NCBI GenBank assembly: GCA_022836615.1 | Contig: MU405271.1 | Span: 156,779 to 220,778 of the forward strand | DNA: 64,000 nt | From: Annulohypoxylon bovei var. microspora | Lineage: Eukaryota > Ascomycota > Sordariomycetes > Xylariales > Hypoxylaceae | Direction of reading: 5' to 3' | In this document: positions 10,441 to 20,842 of the stretch, one piece after another | Numbering within the stretch: position 1 is the first letter of the stretch | Layout of the letters: every line of letters begins with the position of its first letter | Translations under genes and position numbers: made by a program | The notes under the pieces: model-generated | What the model saw: the letters and a program-made list of their open reading frames with translations, nothing else | The model's database searches: none | Told to the model about the DNA's origin: nothing

Positions 10441-12813
10441 ATGTCCTTCTCCAACCCTCGAAGGACTCCGGTGACTCGTCCGGACTCTGGTTCCGGCAAT
10501 GGCTTGACCCTTAAGACGAACCTGGCTCTACGGAAGGGTGCGACCTTCCACTCTCCCGTTACTCCTCCGTCCAGTCCACCTGCTGCTACTACGTTCAAAG
10601 TACCATCACTACCTCGTCGATCTCAAACAACCCTCGATGATGTTGTCGATGCTCACGTTCGTCGTGCTGCCATGAACATAGGCAAGTTAGAGGTAACTCT
10701 ATCGACTATCAAGGCCGAGCCTTCGTCTCCCTCCAGCTCTCTACCAGAAGATATTCTTCCTATTCCCAGGGGTTTCCTGGATCACACTATAGTTGGAGGC
10801 GCGATGTCCGAAGAGCCTTCTTCCGTCGAGACGGAGCGGCGTGTATTGCGCCCTCGCAACCGTCGCTCCTCTCGTTACCATGAATCTGACAGTGGATTGG
10901 GTACATCCATTGCTTCCACCAATCAGAGGCGAAAGGAAGCCAAGTCTACTGGTGGTAGTGCTTCAGCTATCACCCGTTCTGCCACTGCTACCAGGTCCCA
11001 GGATGGCCAACGTCTTAGTGACCGTGCTAAGAACCGTATCTATGAGCATATTTTTAAACCGCTACTACAGGACCGTTCACTTAAGGATTTCCGTCCCATT
11101 GTCAATGACTGTCCCAGAAGGATCCAGGGAGATCAGATCGTTTGTCTCAGGGATCTCGAGAAGACCCTAATCTTTATGGCACCGGTGAGTCAACTTATGA
11201 AAGACCCTGGCGTTTGTGGAGTTACTTATCGTGGGTTGTTGTTGAAGGAGAGGGCAAAAACTGTCGAATTATACCGTGACTTCTGCCTCACTTCGATTCG
11301 ATGTATCCAAGCGACCGTCGAATATCTCTCTGACAGAGAACAAACCCGACCTCACGACCGACCTTATAACAACGGCTACTTCATTGATCTCGTGGAACAA
11401 ATTCGCCAACACGCACAACTGATGCAGGAGGCCCGTAAGAGGCAAGCAGACGGCGAAGAATTAGACGAGATGGAAGTCGACCCGTATGATCCCCAATATT
11501 GCCCCGGTGACTGTACACATGCTAACTCGACACGTAGAACGGATGAGGTCAAGCTCGTAGGTGGCCTTACCACCAACGGACGACCTGCGGAACTAGTCCG
11601 TGTGAAGAAGAACGGCAAGGCCTTCTCTATGGCCACCGGTCAACCCGTTGAAGATATCGAGGAGGATGAATCTAAAGGTCCAATCCGGTTCAAGCGTTCG
11701 ATGAGCGAACAGGCTGAAGACGAAGAAGAAATCATGCGATCTATGGCTCGGCGAAAGAAGAACGCATCCCCCGAGGAGCTGGCTCCTAAGAAGTGTAACC
11801 ATCCCGGTTGCAATAAAGAGTTCAAGCGACCCTGCGACCTAACGAAACACGAGAAGACTCATTCTCGTCCTTGGAAGTGTCCTATCCCTACCTGTAAATA
11901 CCATGACTATGGTTGGCCGACTGAGAAAGAGATGGACCGGCACGTCAACGACAAGCACTCGTCTGCCCCCCCGATGTATGAGTGCCACTTCAAACCTTGC
12001 CCCTACAAGTCAAAGCGTGAATCCAATTGCAAACAGCATATGGAGAAAGCACACGGGTGGACATACGTCCGGACCAAAACCAATGGTCAGAAGAAATCAA
12101 GCAAGGCCGGTAGCTCGGCTCACCCTACACCCCTTATCAAGAGCCTGCCTACCCCTAGCAGTGAGCAGACTGATCTTGTGATGACACCACCAGAAGATTC
12201 TATCTTTGGACGCTACAATGACCATGAATTCCCTTCGTATCCTTCAGACCAGGAATTCAACGCTAGCTTATACGAACACCAGCCACTTGACGGAGATATT
12301 CAGCTTGATTTCTCTCCTATCGATAATAGTACACCTTCCACCGACTCTGGCCAATTTAATACCTTTGAGGATCTCAGTCCTGAGTTTACTGGCCAGTTCG
12401 AGGATATCTACGGTGCCCACGCACAATTGCCAACGCCAACACACACTATCTTCAAGGACATCAAGGATTTCGATGCCTATGACAATTATGAGAACTTTGC
12501 AATGGCCACATGCCAACAATTCCCAGTGTCACATCTCACGGCTGGTGGCCAAGGTGGTCAAGTCATGTTAACGCCGCCAACCATGGTGGATGAGGGTTTC
12601 GAGGACTTCCAGCCTGCTTGCTCTAATCAGTTTGGCCACGATTTCCCTCTCTTCCCGCCCACCACGATGGACAAATCGAACAATTTTGGCACCCTCTTTG
12701 GTACTATGCCACCTAGTCTTGCTGCTGGTTATACTCAGCCATCATCACAAGACTTCAACATCGACTATAATCCAAATATGGATTGGGCGCCGGACTACTC
12801 AGGGCTTCCCTAA
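10441..12813 (+). CDS. C2H2 zinc-finger transcription factor, 790 aa
   Basis: Single exon; the first true ATG is 10441, and in-frame sequence upstream starts only with GTG. Three adjacent Cys2His2 fingers lie at about residues 451-543. The first is C-x4-C-x12-H-x3-H (CNHPGCNKEFKRP), the second C-x4-C-x15-H-x4-H (CPIPTCKYHDYGW), and the third C-x4-C-x12-H-x4-H (CHFKPCPYKSKRESNCKQH), followed by HGWTYVRTK. The N-terminal third is Ser/Thr/Pro-rich and then gives a folded conserved-looking segment (YEHIFKPLLQDRSLKDFRP). Basic and acidic runs lie just before the fingers. The 240-residue tail is acidic, Asp/Phe/Pro-rich and suits an activation domain. Nuclear DNA binding is expected. I recognise the architecture but cannot name the orthologue. 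Confidence 0.9.
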   Translation: MSFSNPRRTPVTRPDSGSGNGLTLKTNLALRKGATFHSPVTPPSSPPAATTFKVPSLPRRSQTTLDDVVDAHVRRAAMNIGKLEVTLSTIKAEPSSPSSSLPEDILPIPRGFLDHTIVGGAMSEEPSSVETERRVLRPRNRRSSRYHESDSGLGTSIASTNQRRKEAKSTGGSASAITRSATATRSQDGQRLSDRAKNRIYEHIFKPLLQDRSLKDFRPIVNDCPRRIQGDQIVCLRDLEKTLIFMAPVSQLMKDPGVCGVTYRGLLLKERAKTVELYRDFCLTSIRCIQATVEYLSDREQTRPHDRPYNNGYFIDLVEQIRQHAQLMQEARKRQADGEELDEMEVDPYDPQYCPGDCTHANSTRRTDEVKLVGGLTTNGRPAELVRVKKNGKAFSMATGQPVEDIEEDESKGPIRFKRSMSEQAEDEEEIMRSMARRKKNASPEELAPKKCNHPGCNKEFKRPCDLTKHEKTHSRPWKCPIPTCKYHDYGWPTEKEMDRHVNDKHSSAPPMYECHFKPCPYKSKRESNCKQHMEKAHGWTYVRTKTNGQKKSSKAGSSAHPTPLIKSLPTPSSEQTDLVMTPPEDSIFGRYNDHEFPSYPSDQEFNASLYEHQPLDGDIQLDFSPIDNSTPSTDSGQFNTFEDLSPEFTGQFEDIYGAHAQLPTPTHTIFKDIKDFDAYDNYENFAMATCQQFPVSHLTAGGQGGQVMLTPPTMVDEGFEDFQPACSNQFGHDFPLFPPTTMDKSNNFGTLFGTMPPSLAAGYTQPSSQDFNIDYNPNMDWAPDYSGLP

Positions 12814-13639
12814 CTAGTCTTGGGTGGCTATTGGATGGAAAGCAATATAAATAGCTAGTGTGCTATGTATGTTTTCTGGCCATTGACGGCTTAGAGCCAG
12901 TTTTCATGATGTTACGATGATGATTAGTCGTTCATACGGAGCGAATTTTGGGGAAAAGAATCAATCCCAGACTGCTTTCTGAAGATTATGGAATGGAGAT
13001 ATTAAGGGCTGGATAGACGATGTTCTGCTTGTCCCTGTGTACAGATTCATGTCACTTTACTTCGGCTTCTTAGGTTTTGATTGGGGATGCCCATGAAACA
13101 TTCATAAAGTTGTGGTGAGAAGATGTACTTGAGAAACAGCTCTGGGAATTGTGTCATTATATTTTCGGAAGCAAGGAGTAAAGCATTGATCTCCAATAAT
13201 GAAAAAAAGTAATTTCAGAAGTATGAGTGTCCGTTATTCATGAATTTCCTAGTCTTCATGAATATGACAATGATGATTTGTGTGTTGAGGTCTTGGAGGA
13301 ATACACTTGTGGAGTCTAGCATAGCAGCTGTGGTCCGTGAGTTTGGCGGCTGGCAGGGGGCCCGCTTTTTGATATCACTCAATAGTGGATAGATCCATGT
13401 CAATTTTATTTGGCAAAGCTTTTTTTTTCTCACGCTCTTCACTTCTTCACTCCCCAACTTCCGCACCACCTAACATCGGATCCTGAGACGCCCGTCAACA
13501 TAAGGTAGCTATACACACATAAGTGTGTAGCTTGATTTATTCCTTACATCAGTAGGAGGTACGTTGCTCAATTTTTCTCTTCGCGTCCGCAGGTCCCGTT
13601 TGCTATGATGACTCCGACACCGCAAGTGTCGAACCTACC
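12814..13639. other. Intergenic: 3' side of the C2H2 factor
   Basis: Mixed AT-rich sequence that should include the 3' UTR. The 84-codon minus frame at 13215-13469 has no family feature. Nothing else seen. Confidence 0.45.
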
Positions 13640-13860
13640 TCAACTCATTAGGAAGAGCCGTATGAGACCGCCCTCGGGGGGACGGCGGGTTTCTCTCTTT
13701 TGAGCCCGACCGATCCCCTCCCTGGCCGAACCGCGTGTCCAATCCCCGCGCCCTGCCCGCAGGCCGTATGGGCGCCGCGCGTGCACCGCCATGTGCTGCC
13801 GCGGCGCTCGGTGTCCGCGGGCGGACGCGTGGGATTCGCCGGCGAGGCGGGGGTGCGTGA
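13640..13860. other. Isolated GC-rich island, no coding explanation
   Basis: A block of about 200 bp with much higher GC than its AT-rich flanks, dense in CpG (CGCGCG-type runs). It contains a perfect local hairpin GTCCGC/GCGGAC near 13819-13832. No long frame, tRNA or 5S rRNA signature fits. It could be a structured RNA, a promoter patch or a remnant of GC-rich coding sequence; unresolved. Confidence 0.4.
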
Positions 13861-14381
13861 TGCTTAGATTATTTACTGGTTTCTGATTGCTATTTATGGG
13901 GACCTGCGTGGCCTGTTTCTGTTATAATATCCTGTTATGCGTTGGTTGTGTGACAACATTGGAAAGAGGATTTTCAGCTGACTCGACTCGACTATCTAGG
14001 GCTCTCGTGTATCCTTGGGGAAGGTGGCGGGTGGATGGGCTGTGTAGGCGAGGATAGGAAGTCCGTGGACAGGAATCGGTATTGGCAAAATGATTTCTGA
14101 TGCCGAATCCCGCGAAGGAATCTAGGTCACGTTTGAATCTCGGTCAAATTCGTATTAGGTAGCTTAGCTTAGGTAGTCAATGATAGATTTTAGTCTAGAC
14201 CAACGCGGTTCAGAAACCTCGAACTCCCCCCAGCCTCTATGCTTATGGTGACAGTATCCCCCTTTTTTTTATGCAGCCGAAACATAGGACACCCATTACA
14301 ACAGATTATTTTTAACGCCCGGATATACAACAATGGGGCCTCATGCTTAGCCAAATCCTCCGAGCTGGGACGTATTCTTCG

Positions 14382-15765
14382 TTAGGCCTTGGTATCCTTT
14401 AACTTCGTCGCGATTGCCATGTTTTCCTGAGAATCCTTGACCATAAAACTACAAGCCACGTTTAGCATAGTATAATCAATGTACGCATAGGAGACAACCG
14501 GTAGGGAATATTTGACTTACTTGTACCATAAAACAGTAGGGCCGATGGTGCCCAAGTGCCATAGACTATGTGCGTCCAGGGCTCCCCATAACGGCGGGAA
14601 GTCCAGCAGTTCTAAGCCCATAACCATCATGATCCAAGCGACAGCAACACCGGGCCAGACAGCCCACGCCCGGTGACTCTCGGTCCACTTCTTCCAACTG
14701 AAGTAACTCCAGAGCGCGTTCTGTATTAGACCCACGGTCACGTTGGCCGCCATGTTATAGGTGTAGTTCCAGCGCCATAGCTTGAGGTACGCGACATGCG
14801 CGACGTACAGCGAGCAGCAAAGTACGGTCCAGAGCCTTAGCACGCTCTGGCGACGGGACGTGGGTTTGTCGAGCCTAAACACACGTATCGGCGTGTAATA
14901 CATCCCATACAAGACTCCGGCGCCGGCGGCGAAGTAGTCGAGCTGCTCGGTGAAGCGGAAGTCGCGGATGTGGAAGATGGAGCTGAAGATCCAGGTGGCG
15001 ATGCCGAAGCAGGCGAAAAGCTCGTAGTACTTGCGCAGCGGGTAGGCGGACGGGATGGACTGGCGGATCTTGGATAGCCCGTTCTGGTGCGCGACCAGGT
15101 TGCCCAGGCTGAAGAGCACCGAGAAGGGCTCCTGCATCCCGAGCACGCGCACGAACGGCCATTTTCCGTGGAACTGCGTCACGGGCTGGCCGGCGCTGAG
15201 GCGTCGCTGCGTGACGATGTGCTGGCACGTGTAGTCGCACTCCTGCGGGCAGGTCCAGAAGAGGAGGCGGTGGTGGAAGGCTACATAGGAGAGAGAGGGT
15301 GCGGGTTAGCTTCGTTGGTCGCGTGCTTTGCGGAGGTAGAGGGAGATCGTAGCTATATGCATGTGTATATTCGTGACGTACGGATATGGGTTGGGTTGTT
15401 ATTCGGATCGCAGTTCTCGCGGGCGCAGACCTATTTCACGCCATCGACGGCGTCGGAGTTAGTCAATCTTTTTCCCACGTTCTCCTTTAAGTTGCTCGCA
15501 CAAGATTATTTTTCTCTCTCTTCTCTTGTCTTTCGCAAACAGATATGTCTTAGGTAGCTCCGTTGGTAACCAGCCGGGCACTTTTTTACCAAGTAACACA
15601 TCTGCCGAGACACACTACACCACACACGCACACGCACGCGAAGAAACGAACCTCTACGCAGTCCCGGAACTCGGGCAGCCTGTCGCCGAGCGAGGCTTCG
15701 GCGGTCCCCCATAGCAAGCAGACGCAGACGACGACGAATGTCAGTAACGATGATGGGCGTAGCAT
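14382..15765 (-). CDS. PER1: PER1/PGAP3-family ER protein (GPI-anchor lipid remodelling), 329 aa
   Basis: ER membrane protein needed to remove the sn-2 acyl chain from GPI anchors during remodelling. Exons: 15765-15652, 15430-15382 (49 nt), 15280-14521, 14448-14382. Exon 1 encodes a signal peptide (LLTFVVVCVCLLW) followed by ASLGDRLPEFRDCVE. Exon 2 supplies the Cys motif VCARENCDPN and exon 3 the signature CPQECDYTCQHIVTQ. Seven-helix CREST-type sequence follows, with the conserved His in SSIFHIRDF and the C-terminal LDAHSLWHLGT. The open frame appears to end at a stop overlapping GTAAGT at 14520; splicing to the last exon gives the family tail FMVKDSQENMA. The first intron has an unusual GTTCGT donor. 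The middle exons are GC-rich relative to flanks. Confidence 0.9.
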
Positions 15766-16770
15766 ATTGTAGTCTGCATTGGCAAAGCTTGTTTATCAGC
15801 AGCACATGTGCAGCAGAGCCTAGAGGGGGCGGAGGAAAGGCTTGGAAACTTGGAAACTCCCCCGAGCAAGCCTGGGAGAAATCTGCCCAGGAAACTGGGA
15901 CCGCTGGACGGCTTTCTTCTGTCCTCCTGATTGGGCCTTGTCGGGTGGATGCGAAAGTTGAAGCCAATTAAGGAGCAAGGCTACTGTGGGGTTTTCGTAT
16001 ACAGCATAAAACTTTCTAATTGCCAGCAAGCAGCTTCCAAAAGAATGATCGTCATACCGCGACTGGATGTGGATGGCAAGCTTCCAAGGTTAAACGCGCT
16101 AAGAATAGTACCTATGTAGGTAGGTAAATTGGCCGATTGACGTACCGGTACCCCGGATTCTTGGCCCCAACTTGGCTCGCGTGTTGTACCCGTAACTTCC
16201 CTGCTAGATGCCTGTTGGTGCAAGAGCTATTCTTACGAGACAATAGGACAGTTCCTTCTTGTTCCTTCTTGTCTCATCAATATGATATTCAAGACAATTA
16301 CCTACCTTTTTAAATGATGTTCTACTCATTATAGCGAGCCCGTTACTTCAAGGGTTTTAAGGCTCACAAGCCAATCAGCCAATTAGCAACCGACCATGTC
16401 ACCTCATCGAATGGAGACGAGATCTGACATTCCCTATCCTCATAATGAGGAAGGTTTCAATATCATAACTAGCCTATTTTAAATGTCTAACACGAAAACT
16501 AGTCGCCACCTGATAAACACGGTTCTTAGTATATGCTAATAGCTACGGTAAAGCAAAGATTCATATTGAGCCTTTCGAAGCTTGTGAGCCGCAATGTTAG
16601 TCCTATTCGGGCATCTAACATTATCCGGAACACTACCCTCCGCGGGCGATTATAATACCGTCTAATACATCGAGGAACGTCTATATGTGTCTATGTCTAT
16701 ATCATTTGCTCTCTGTTCCTTTGGGATGTCTCGATCATGACTTATCTGCTTCGAGCCAGAGACCCTAATC
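15766..16770. other. Intergenic: divergent promoter region of PER1 and the GH5 gene
   Basis: About 1 kb with one TAGGTAGGTA at 16117-16126. Overlapping short frames on both strands show no family features. No RNA gene seen. Confidence 0.45.
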
Positions 16771-18225
16771 ATGATGATGTTGCCTTTGCTTGTTTTATGT
16801 GCGGCCACTGTGCTGGCATCTCCTCTTCGCCGTGCCGCGAAGCTTTCTCCAGTCACACGTAACGGAACTAGCTTGCTAGTTGACGGAAAAGTTTGGAAAG
16901 CAGTTGGCTCTAATGTCTACTGGCTAGGTCTCGATGAGAATGTCACGCCACCGGCAGGAGAGCCTTTTTACGCCCCCACCAAAGCCAGTTACCCTACCAA
17001 GGAGCGTATCACTGAGGTCATGGCTACGGTTCAAGCCTTAGGAGGCACCATGATCCGCGGGCATACCTTAGGTATTAGTGTCGGAAACCCCCTGAGTGTG
17101 TGGCCTGAACCGGGGAAAGTCAATGAAGAGGCCTTTAACCCGATCGACTGGGCTGTCTACCAAGCGGGCATATACGGTATTAGGTTATTGGTACCCTTAG
17201 TGGACAACTATGTTAGCTCATATATAACAAGAAAGTCTGAGTGAGTAAGAGCTCACACGTCGATAGGATTACTACCACGGAGGGAAATACAACTTTCTTC
17301 GTTGGGGAGGTTTCGATCTCAATCAGGGGAGGGACGAGGAAAGCCCTCTGGTTCAGCAATTCTATACTAACGCCACTATCGTTGCCACCTTCAAAGATTA
17401 TATCAAGACGATAATAACTCATAGGAACCAATACACCAATCTCACATTTGCCGAGGACCCTACAATATTCGCATATGAGACTGGAAATGAGCTTCTCGGT
17501 CCTATATGGGGCGACATGAACTCACCAGCAGATTGGGTCCAGGATATTGCGAAATACGTAAAGAGTATCGCTCCCCAGAAGCTCGTAGGTACGTGCCAAA
17601 GTACCCTCGATATTCCATTACTTTCCTATTCATATCTCGTCATACCCCCTCTATACACAGGTAGAAGTATAGCCTTGATGTAGATAGTAACGCATTCGCA
17701 GTTGACGGGACATACGGCATCAACAAGACCCACCTAGGCATTGAAGAAGTGGACATCTTCTCTGACCATATGTACCCTGTCGACACAGCTAAACTCCAAG
17801 ATGATATCAAAGTCGTCGAGGCTGCAGGAAGGCCATTCTTTGCGGGTGAATACGACTGGGTAGGTGGAAACACTGCCAACCTACAATCGATGTTCAAGAT
17901 TATCGAAGAGAGTCCTGCCGTCGCTGGTGACACTTTCTGGAGCCAGTTTGGACACAATGCCCCCGATTGCACTGTAAGTGGCTCTAAGTTAGGCCTAGGT
18001 CCTTCCTGCGATCGAAGTTTCTAACGCCACTTGTAGGTTTACGTAGACCATAGCGATGGTCTCACCTTGCAATATGCCAACCCGAAGAATACGGCGAATC
18101 AGAACAGCCGCATTCAACTCATCCGGAAGCACTTCGTTGCTATGAGCCAGGGCAAAGAGATCGCACCTGATGAGGCTTTACCGGCTGTGCCGTGTCCGGC
18201 ACCTACATCACCATCGTTCCGTTAG
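16771..18225 (+). CDS. Secreted glycoside hydrolase family 5 enzyme, endo-mannanase-like, 407 aa
   Basis: Predicted extracellular beta-glycanase, closest in pattern to fungal mannan endo-1,4-beta-mannosidases. Exons: 16771-17211, 17267-17588, 17702-17973, 18037-18225. A signal peptide (MLPLLVLCAATVLAS) is followed by a dibasic LRR site. The barrel start reads KAVGSNVYWLG. The acid/base glutamate lies in YETGNELLG and the nucleophile in PFFAGEYDW; the substrate-binding HMYP and the DNYDYYHGGKY segment also fit. Intron 1 uses a weak GTTAGC donor; unspliced, the frame runs into a TGA. Intron 2 holds a decoy ACAG before the used CGCAG. Substrate (mannan or another hexan) cannot be fixed from sequence alone. 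Confidence 0.88.
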
Positions 18226-18569
18226 AGACACAGCGATGATTAGTATGGTCACTACTGGTGAGGATTGAGAGGAGATATCACCGTAAAGGGGATAATATCA
18301 TGAGCTACAAGCTTGTAAATATGGAGTAAGAACTAGTGGCAGGATATTGCTGAATAGTGAATCCGAATCCGAATATTAGCACTGCTCCAATGTAAAACAT
18401 CAGCTACTCGTAGGATTCAGTTAAATTCATCAGCTATATTCGTAAAACGTAAAACATCGTTCCCGACCTAACAATCACCAAACTTTTCCCCTTTTCAGGC
18501 CCATGAACTGTCTACAGTATGTCCTCGCGTCATATACCCGTTCCCGCAATTCTAGCTTTTGGCTACCTA
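18226..18569. other. Intergenic: convergent 3' ends
   Basis: Short spacer between the converging GH5 and phosphoacetylglucosamine mutase genes. A duplicated AATCCGAATCC-type tract lies near 18357-18372. No gene seen. Confidence 0.4.
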
Positions 18570-20186
18570 ACCCCCGTACGCTTTCACAATGGCCGCGACC
18601 TTGTTCGCCAGCTCGTCTGCTTCGGATCTCGTGGCGGCTTCCGCGTAGACCCTGCATGCGTTCTCCGTCCCGCTGGCTCTGGCAAAGGAACGAGCATTCG
18701 TGTACTTCTTCACAACCTTGTCGATCTCGTCTTGGCAGTGTTCTGGGTAACTGAGTTTTCGTTCCGCATCAGTAGTGTGGAACAGATCCTTGTTTCCGAC
18801 TTCTACGCGGACGAGGCGGTTAGGAAGGTCTTGATATGTCATGGCCCAATCTCTTAGCGACCATCCCTTGTGGGCCAAGATAACTTCAACCATGAGCATG
18901 TCTGATATCGCATCGCCAACGGTCTGGTTGATCAGATCTCCCAAAGCGCTCAGCGTCTCGAGAGCATCCTTCTGTGCAGGTGACTGAGGCTCCTTAGACT
19001 TGAATGCCTGCATAGCATCCTGAGAGAAGAGGACGGTGCCATGGCCATTGGCCTCGAAATATACGCCGATATCATATGAACAAGCAGCGTGGTGGAGGTG
19101 CTTTACACCCGTGGGAGTGCAGATAACTGGGATTTGCAAATGCTGCTCTACGTATTTGGTGCTAGATCCATTGGCATAAGCGGTCTGGATAAGTCCGATA
19201 CGAAGTTGGTCCTCCAAGCCAGCAGTGCGGATGAGATCTGCAATGAAAGACGCAGCAAGGGTTGCAATACGATCGCCGTCCAGCATGAAAAAGCCGGTCT
19301 CTGGGTCAACCCAGTAGTACATAAGGCGGTCAGCATCACCGTCCAGAGAGCACCATCTCTCACCAGGAGCAGGTTTCGGGTTGGCGGGGGCTCGCTGTCT
19401 GGTTTTGACGAAATCGGCACCACAGTCCAGATTCAAGACTTCTGGGCGCAAGACGTCATCGTTGGCAACCCTGACATCCAACCCAGTCTTAGAAGAGTCA
19501 TGGTGCTTGAGAAACTCGCTAAGTTTCGGACCACCAACACCATTGGCACAATCGACAGACAACTTCCCAGAAACTCTGCGTCCACGTAGGGCGCTGTAAA
19601 AGGCCTGAACCAGCTTCTTGTAGTATCCGAGCTCGCTGACCTCTCCGTAAGCGCCAGGAGTTCCGGCAGTGTTGACGCAGCGGGTTAGGTAATGAAGTTG
19701 AGGGGTTGTGAGGATCTTGTAGTCGGTGAAGGTCGTTTTCGTAGAAGCGAGAGAATCGGCGAGAGCTAAGACAAGCGTCTTGCCGGACGGGCGAGTATCG
19801 CGGCCAATGATGACCTTACCGGAGGACGTAAGGTCGATCTTCAGCGAATCGGCTAGCTTGTAGAAGTAATCGACAAGTTCTTCGTGGCTCGGAGCGTTGA
19901 CGAGATTGGTAGCATGGACCTCCCACTCTTGCTCAAGCATGTCCCCCATTGGGTCGACAATCTTGACACCGTTATCCACCGCAGGATTGTGACTAGCGGT
20001 GATCATTATGCCGATCGCTTGGCCATTGAGTTTGCGGCTTCGAAGAGCTGATAGTAGACCGACTCGGAAAGAGACACCGTCAAGGAGATCGGCATTCATA
20101 CGGAATCCTGCTGTGCCGTACTTGTATAGCCTTCCGGAGACTATATCGTGCTTCTTCGAAGCGGCAAGGATGGCGTCTCGATCCAT
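18567..20186 (-). CDS. PCM1: Phosphoacetylglucosamine mutase, 539 aa
   Basis: Interconverts GlcNAc-6-phosphate and GlcNAc-1-phosphate, a cytosolic step to UDP-GlcNAc for chitin, N-glycans and GPI anchors. Single exon from ATG 20186. The catalytic phosphoserine is Ser65 in MITASHNP, matching the position in the human enzyme. The metal loop DGDADR, the sugar-specificity segment GVKHLHHAA, and EANGHGTVLF follow. The C-terminal phosphate-binding loop is RASGTENACRVY. The length matches the eukaryotic AGM1 family. The gene is divergent from MUS81. It supplies the sugar precursor used by chitin and GPI pathways, to which PER1 in this window also relates. Confidence 0.96.
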   Translation of the reverse strand: MDRDAILAASKKHDIVSGRLYKYGTAGFRMNADLLDGVSFRVGLLSALRSRKLNGQAIGIMITASHNPAVDNGVKIVDPMGDMLEQEWEVHATNLVNAPSHEELVDYFYKLADSLKIDLTSSGKVIIGRDTRPSGKTLVLALADSLASTKTTFTDYKILTTPQLHYLTRCVNTAGTPGAYGEVSELGYYKKLVQAFYSALRGRRVSGKLSVDCANGVGGPKLSEFLKHHDSSKTGLDVRVANDDVLRPEVLNLDCGADFVKTRQRAPANPKPAPGERWCSLDGDADRLMYYWVDPETGFFMLDGDRIATLAASFIADLIRTAGLEDQLRIGLIQTAYANGSSTKYVEQHLQIPVICTPTGVKHLHHAACSYDIGVYFEANGHGTVLFSQDAMQAFKSKEPQSPAQKDALETLSALGDLINQTVGDAISDMLMVEVILAHKGWSLRDWAMTYQDLPNRLVRVEVGNKDLFHTTDAERKLSYPEHCQDEIDKVVKKYTNARSFARASGTENACRVYAEAATRSEADELANKVAAIVKAYGG

Positions 20187-20842
20187 GATTGGGTAGACGA
20201 TTGAATCTCGAGATGTGGATGTGAAATATCAAATATCAAGTGGTTTAGAGGTAGGTATTTATCTGTTGTAACGTTCTGGTCAAATATATGTAGCAATGTA
20301 AGATTGAGCAGATTAAATATAATAATGGAGCTATAGTTATAGTTATCACTGTGGTAGAATGACGAGGCTAGGTTAGAAAGAGTCAAGTTGTTAAGGTCTG
20401 GAAGGTATCGAACGAGTAGGCTAATACGAAGTAGCAACCCCTCCTTCGTGATGTACCTAGGGAGGTTCCGCCCCGTCTTGCACGCTAGGGCATCTGACGT
20501 TACCTAGGCTGCAGGTCGAGAACCAATTAGAACCCGGATATGGAAGAGGTGGGTGGAGCTAAGCACTGGCTCATGAGCTCTAAGCTGAAAGCGCCCCTCT
20601 CAGCCCCTGTTGCAACTCCGATGATTGTACCCTATCATTACCTCATCAGGCATCGGCTACTGCACCTAATAGTTTTCTTGGGACGCGGTCACCTGATCCG
20701 GCGATTGTCATCTCTTCGTCTATTCCTTAGACGCGTTCGGTCGCGTTAATTGAATTGCCTTTTATTATATTCATCGTCTCTTCTTTGAATTAATAAAATC
20801 AGTATTTCTCGGTATAAACGGAGCTCAGCTCATACAGACAAG
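20187..20842. other. Intergenic: divergent promoters of PCM1 and MUS81
   Basis: AT-rich on the PCM1 side; includes a GAGGTAGGTA copy near 20250 and an MCB-like site described separately. No gene seen. Confidence 0.45.
20731..20736 (+). promoter_or_regulatory. MCB-like element (ACGCGT) upstream of MUS81
   Basis: A perfect ACGCGT lies 107 bp before the MUS81 ATG, with a second partial CGCGTT 11 bases on. In yeast and other fungi this box is bound by MBF at G1/S genes for DNA replication and repair. The function here is inferred from position. Confidence 0.4.

Noticed and set aside
13600..13680. Possible minus-strand tRNA (GGTTCGACAC resembles a B box)
   Set aside because: A T-arm can be drawn with two wobbles, but no matching acceptor stem or anticodon arm exists upstream.
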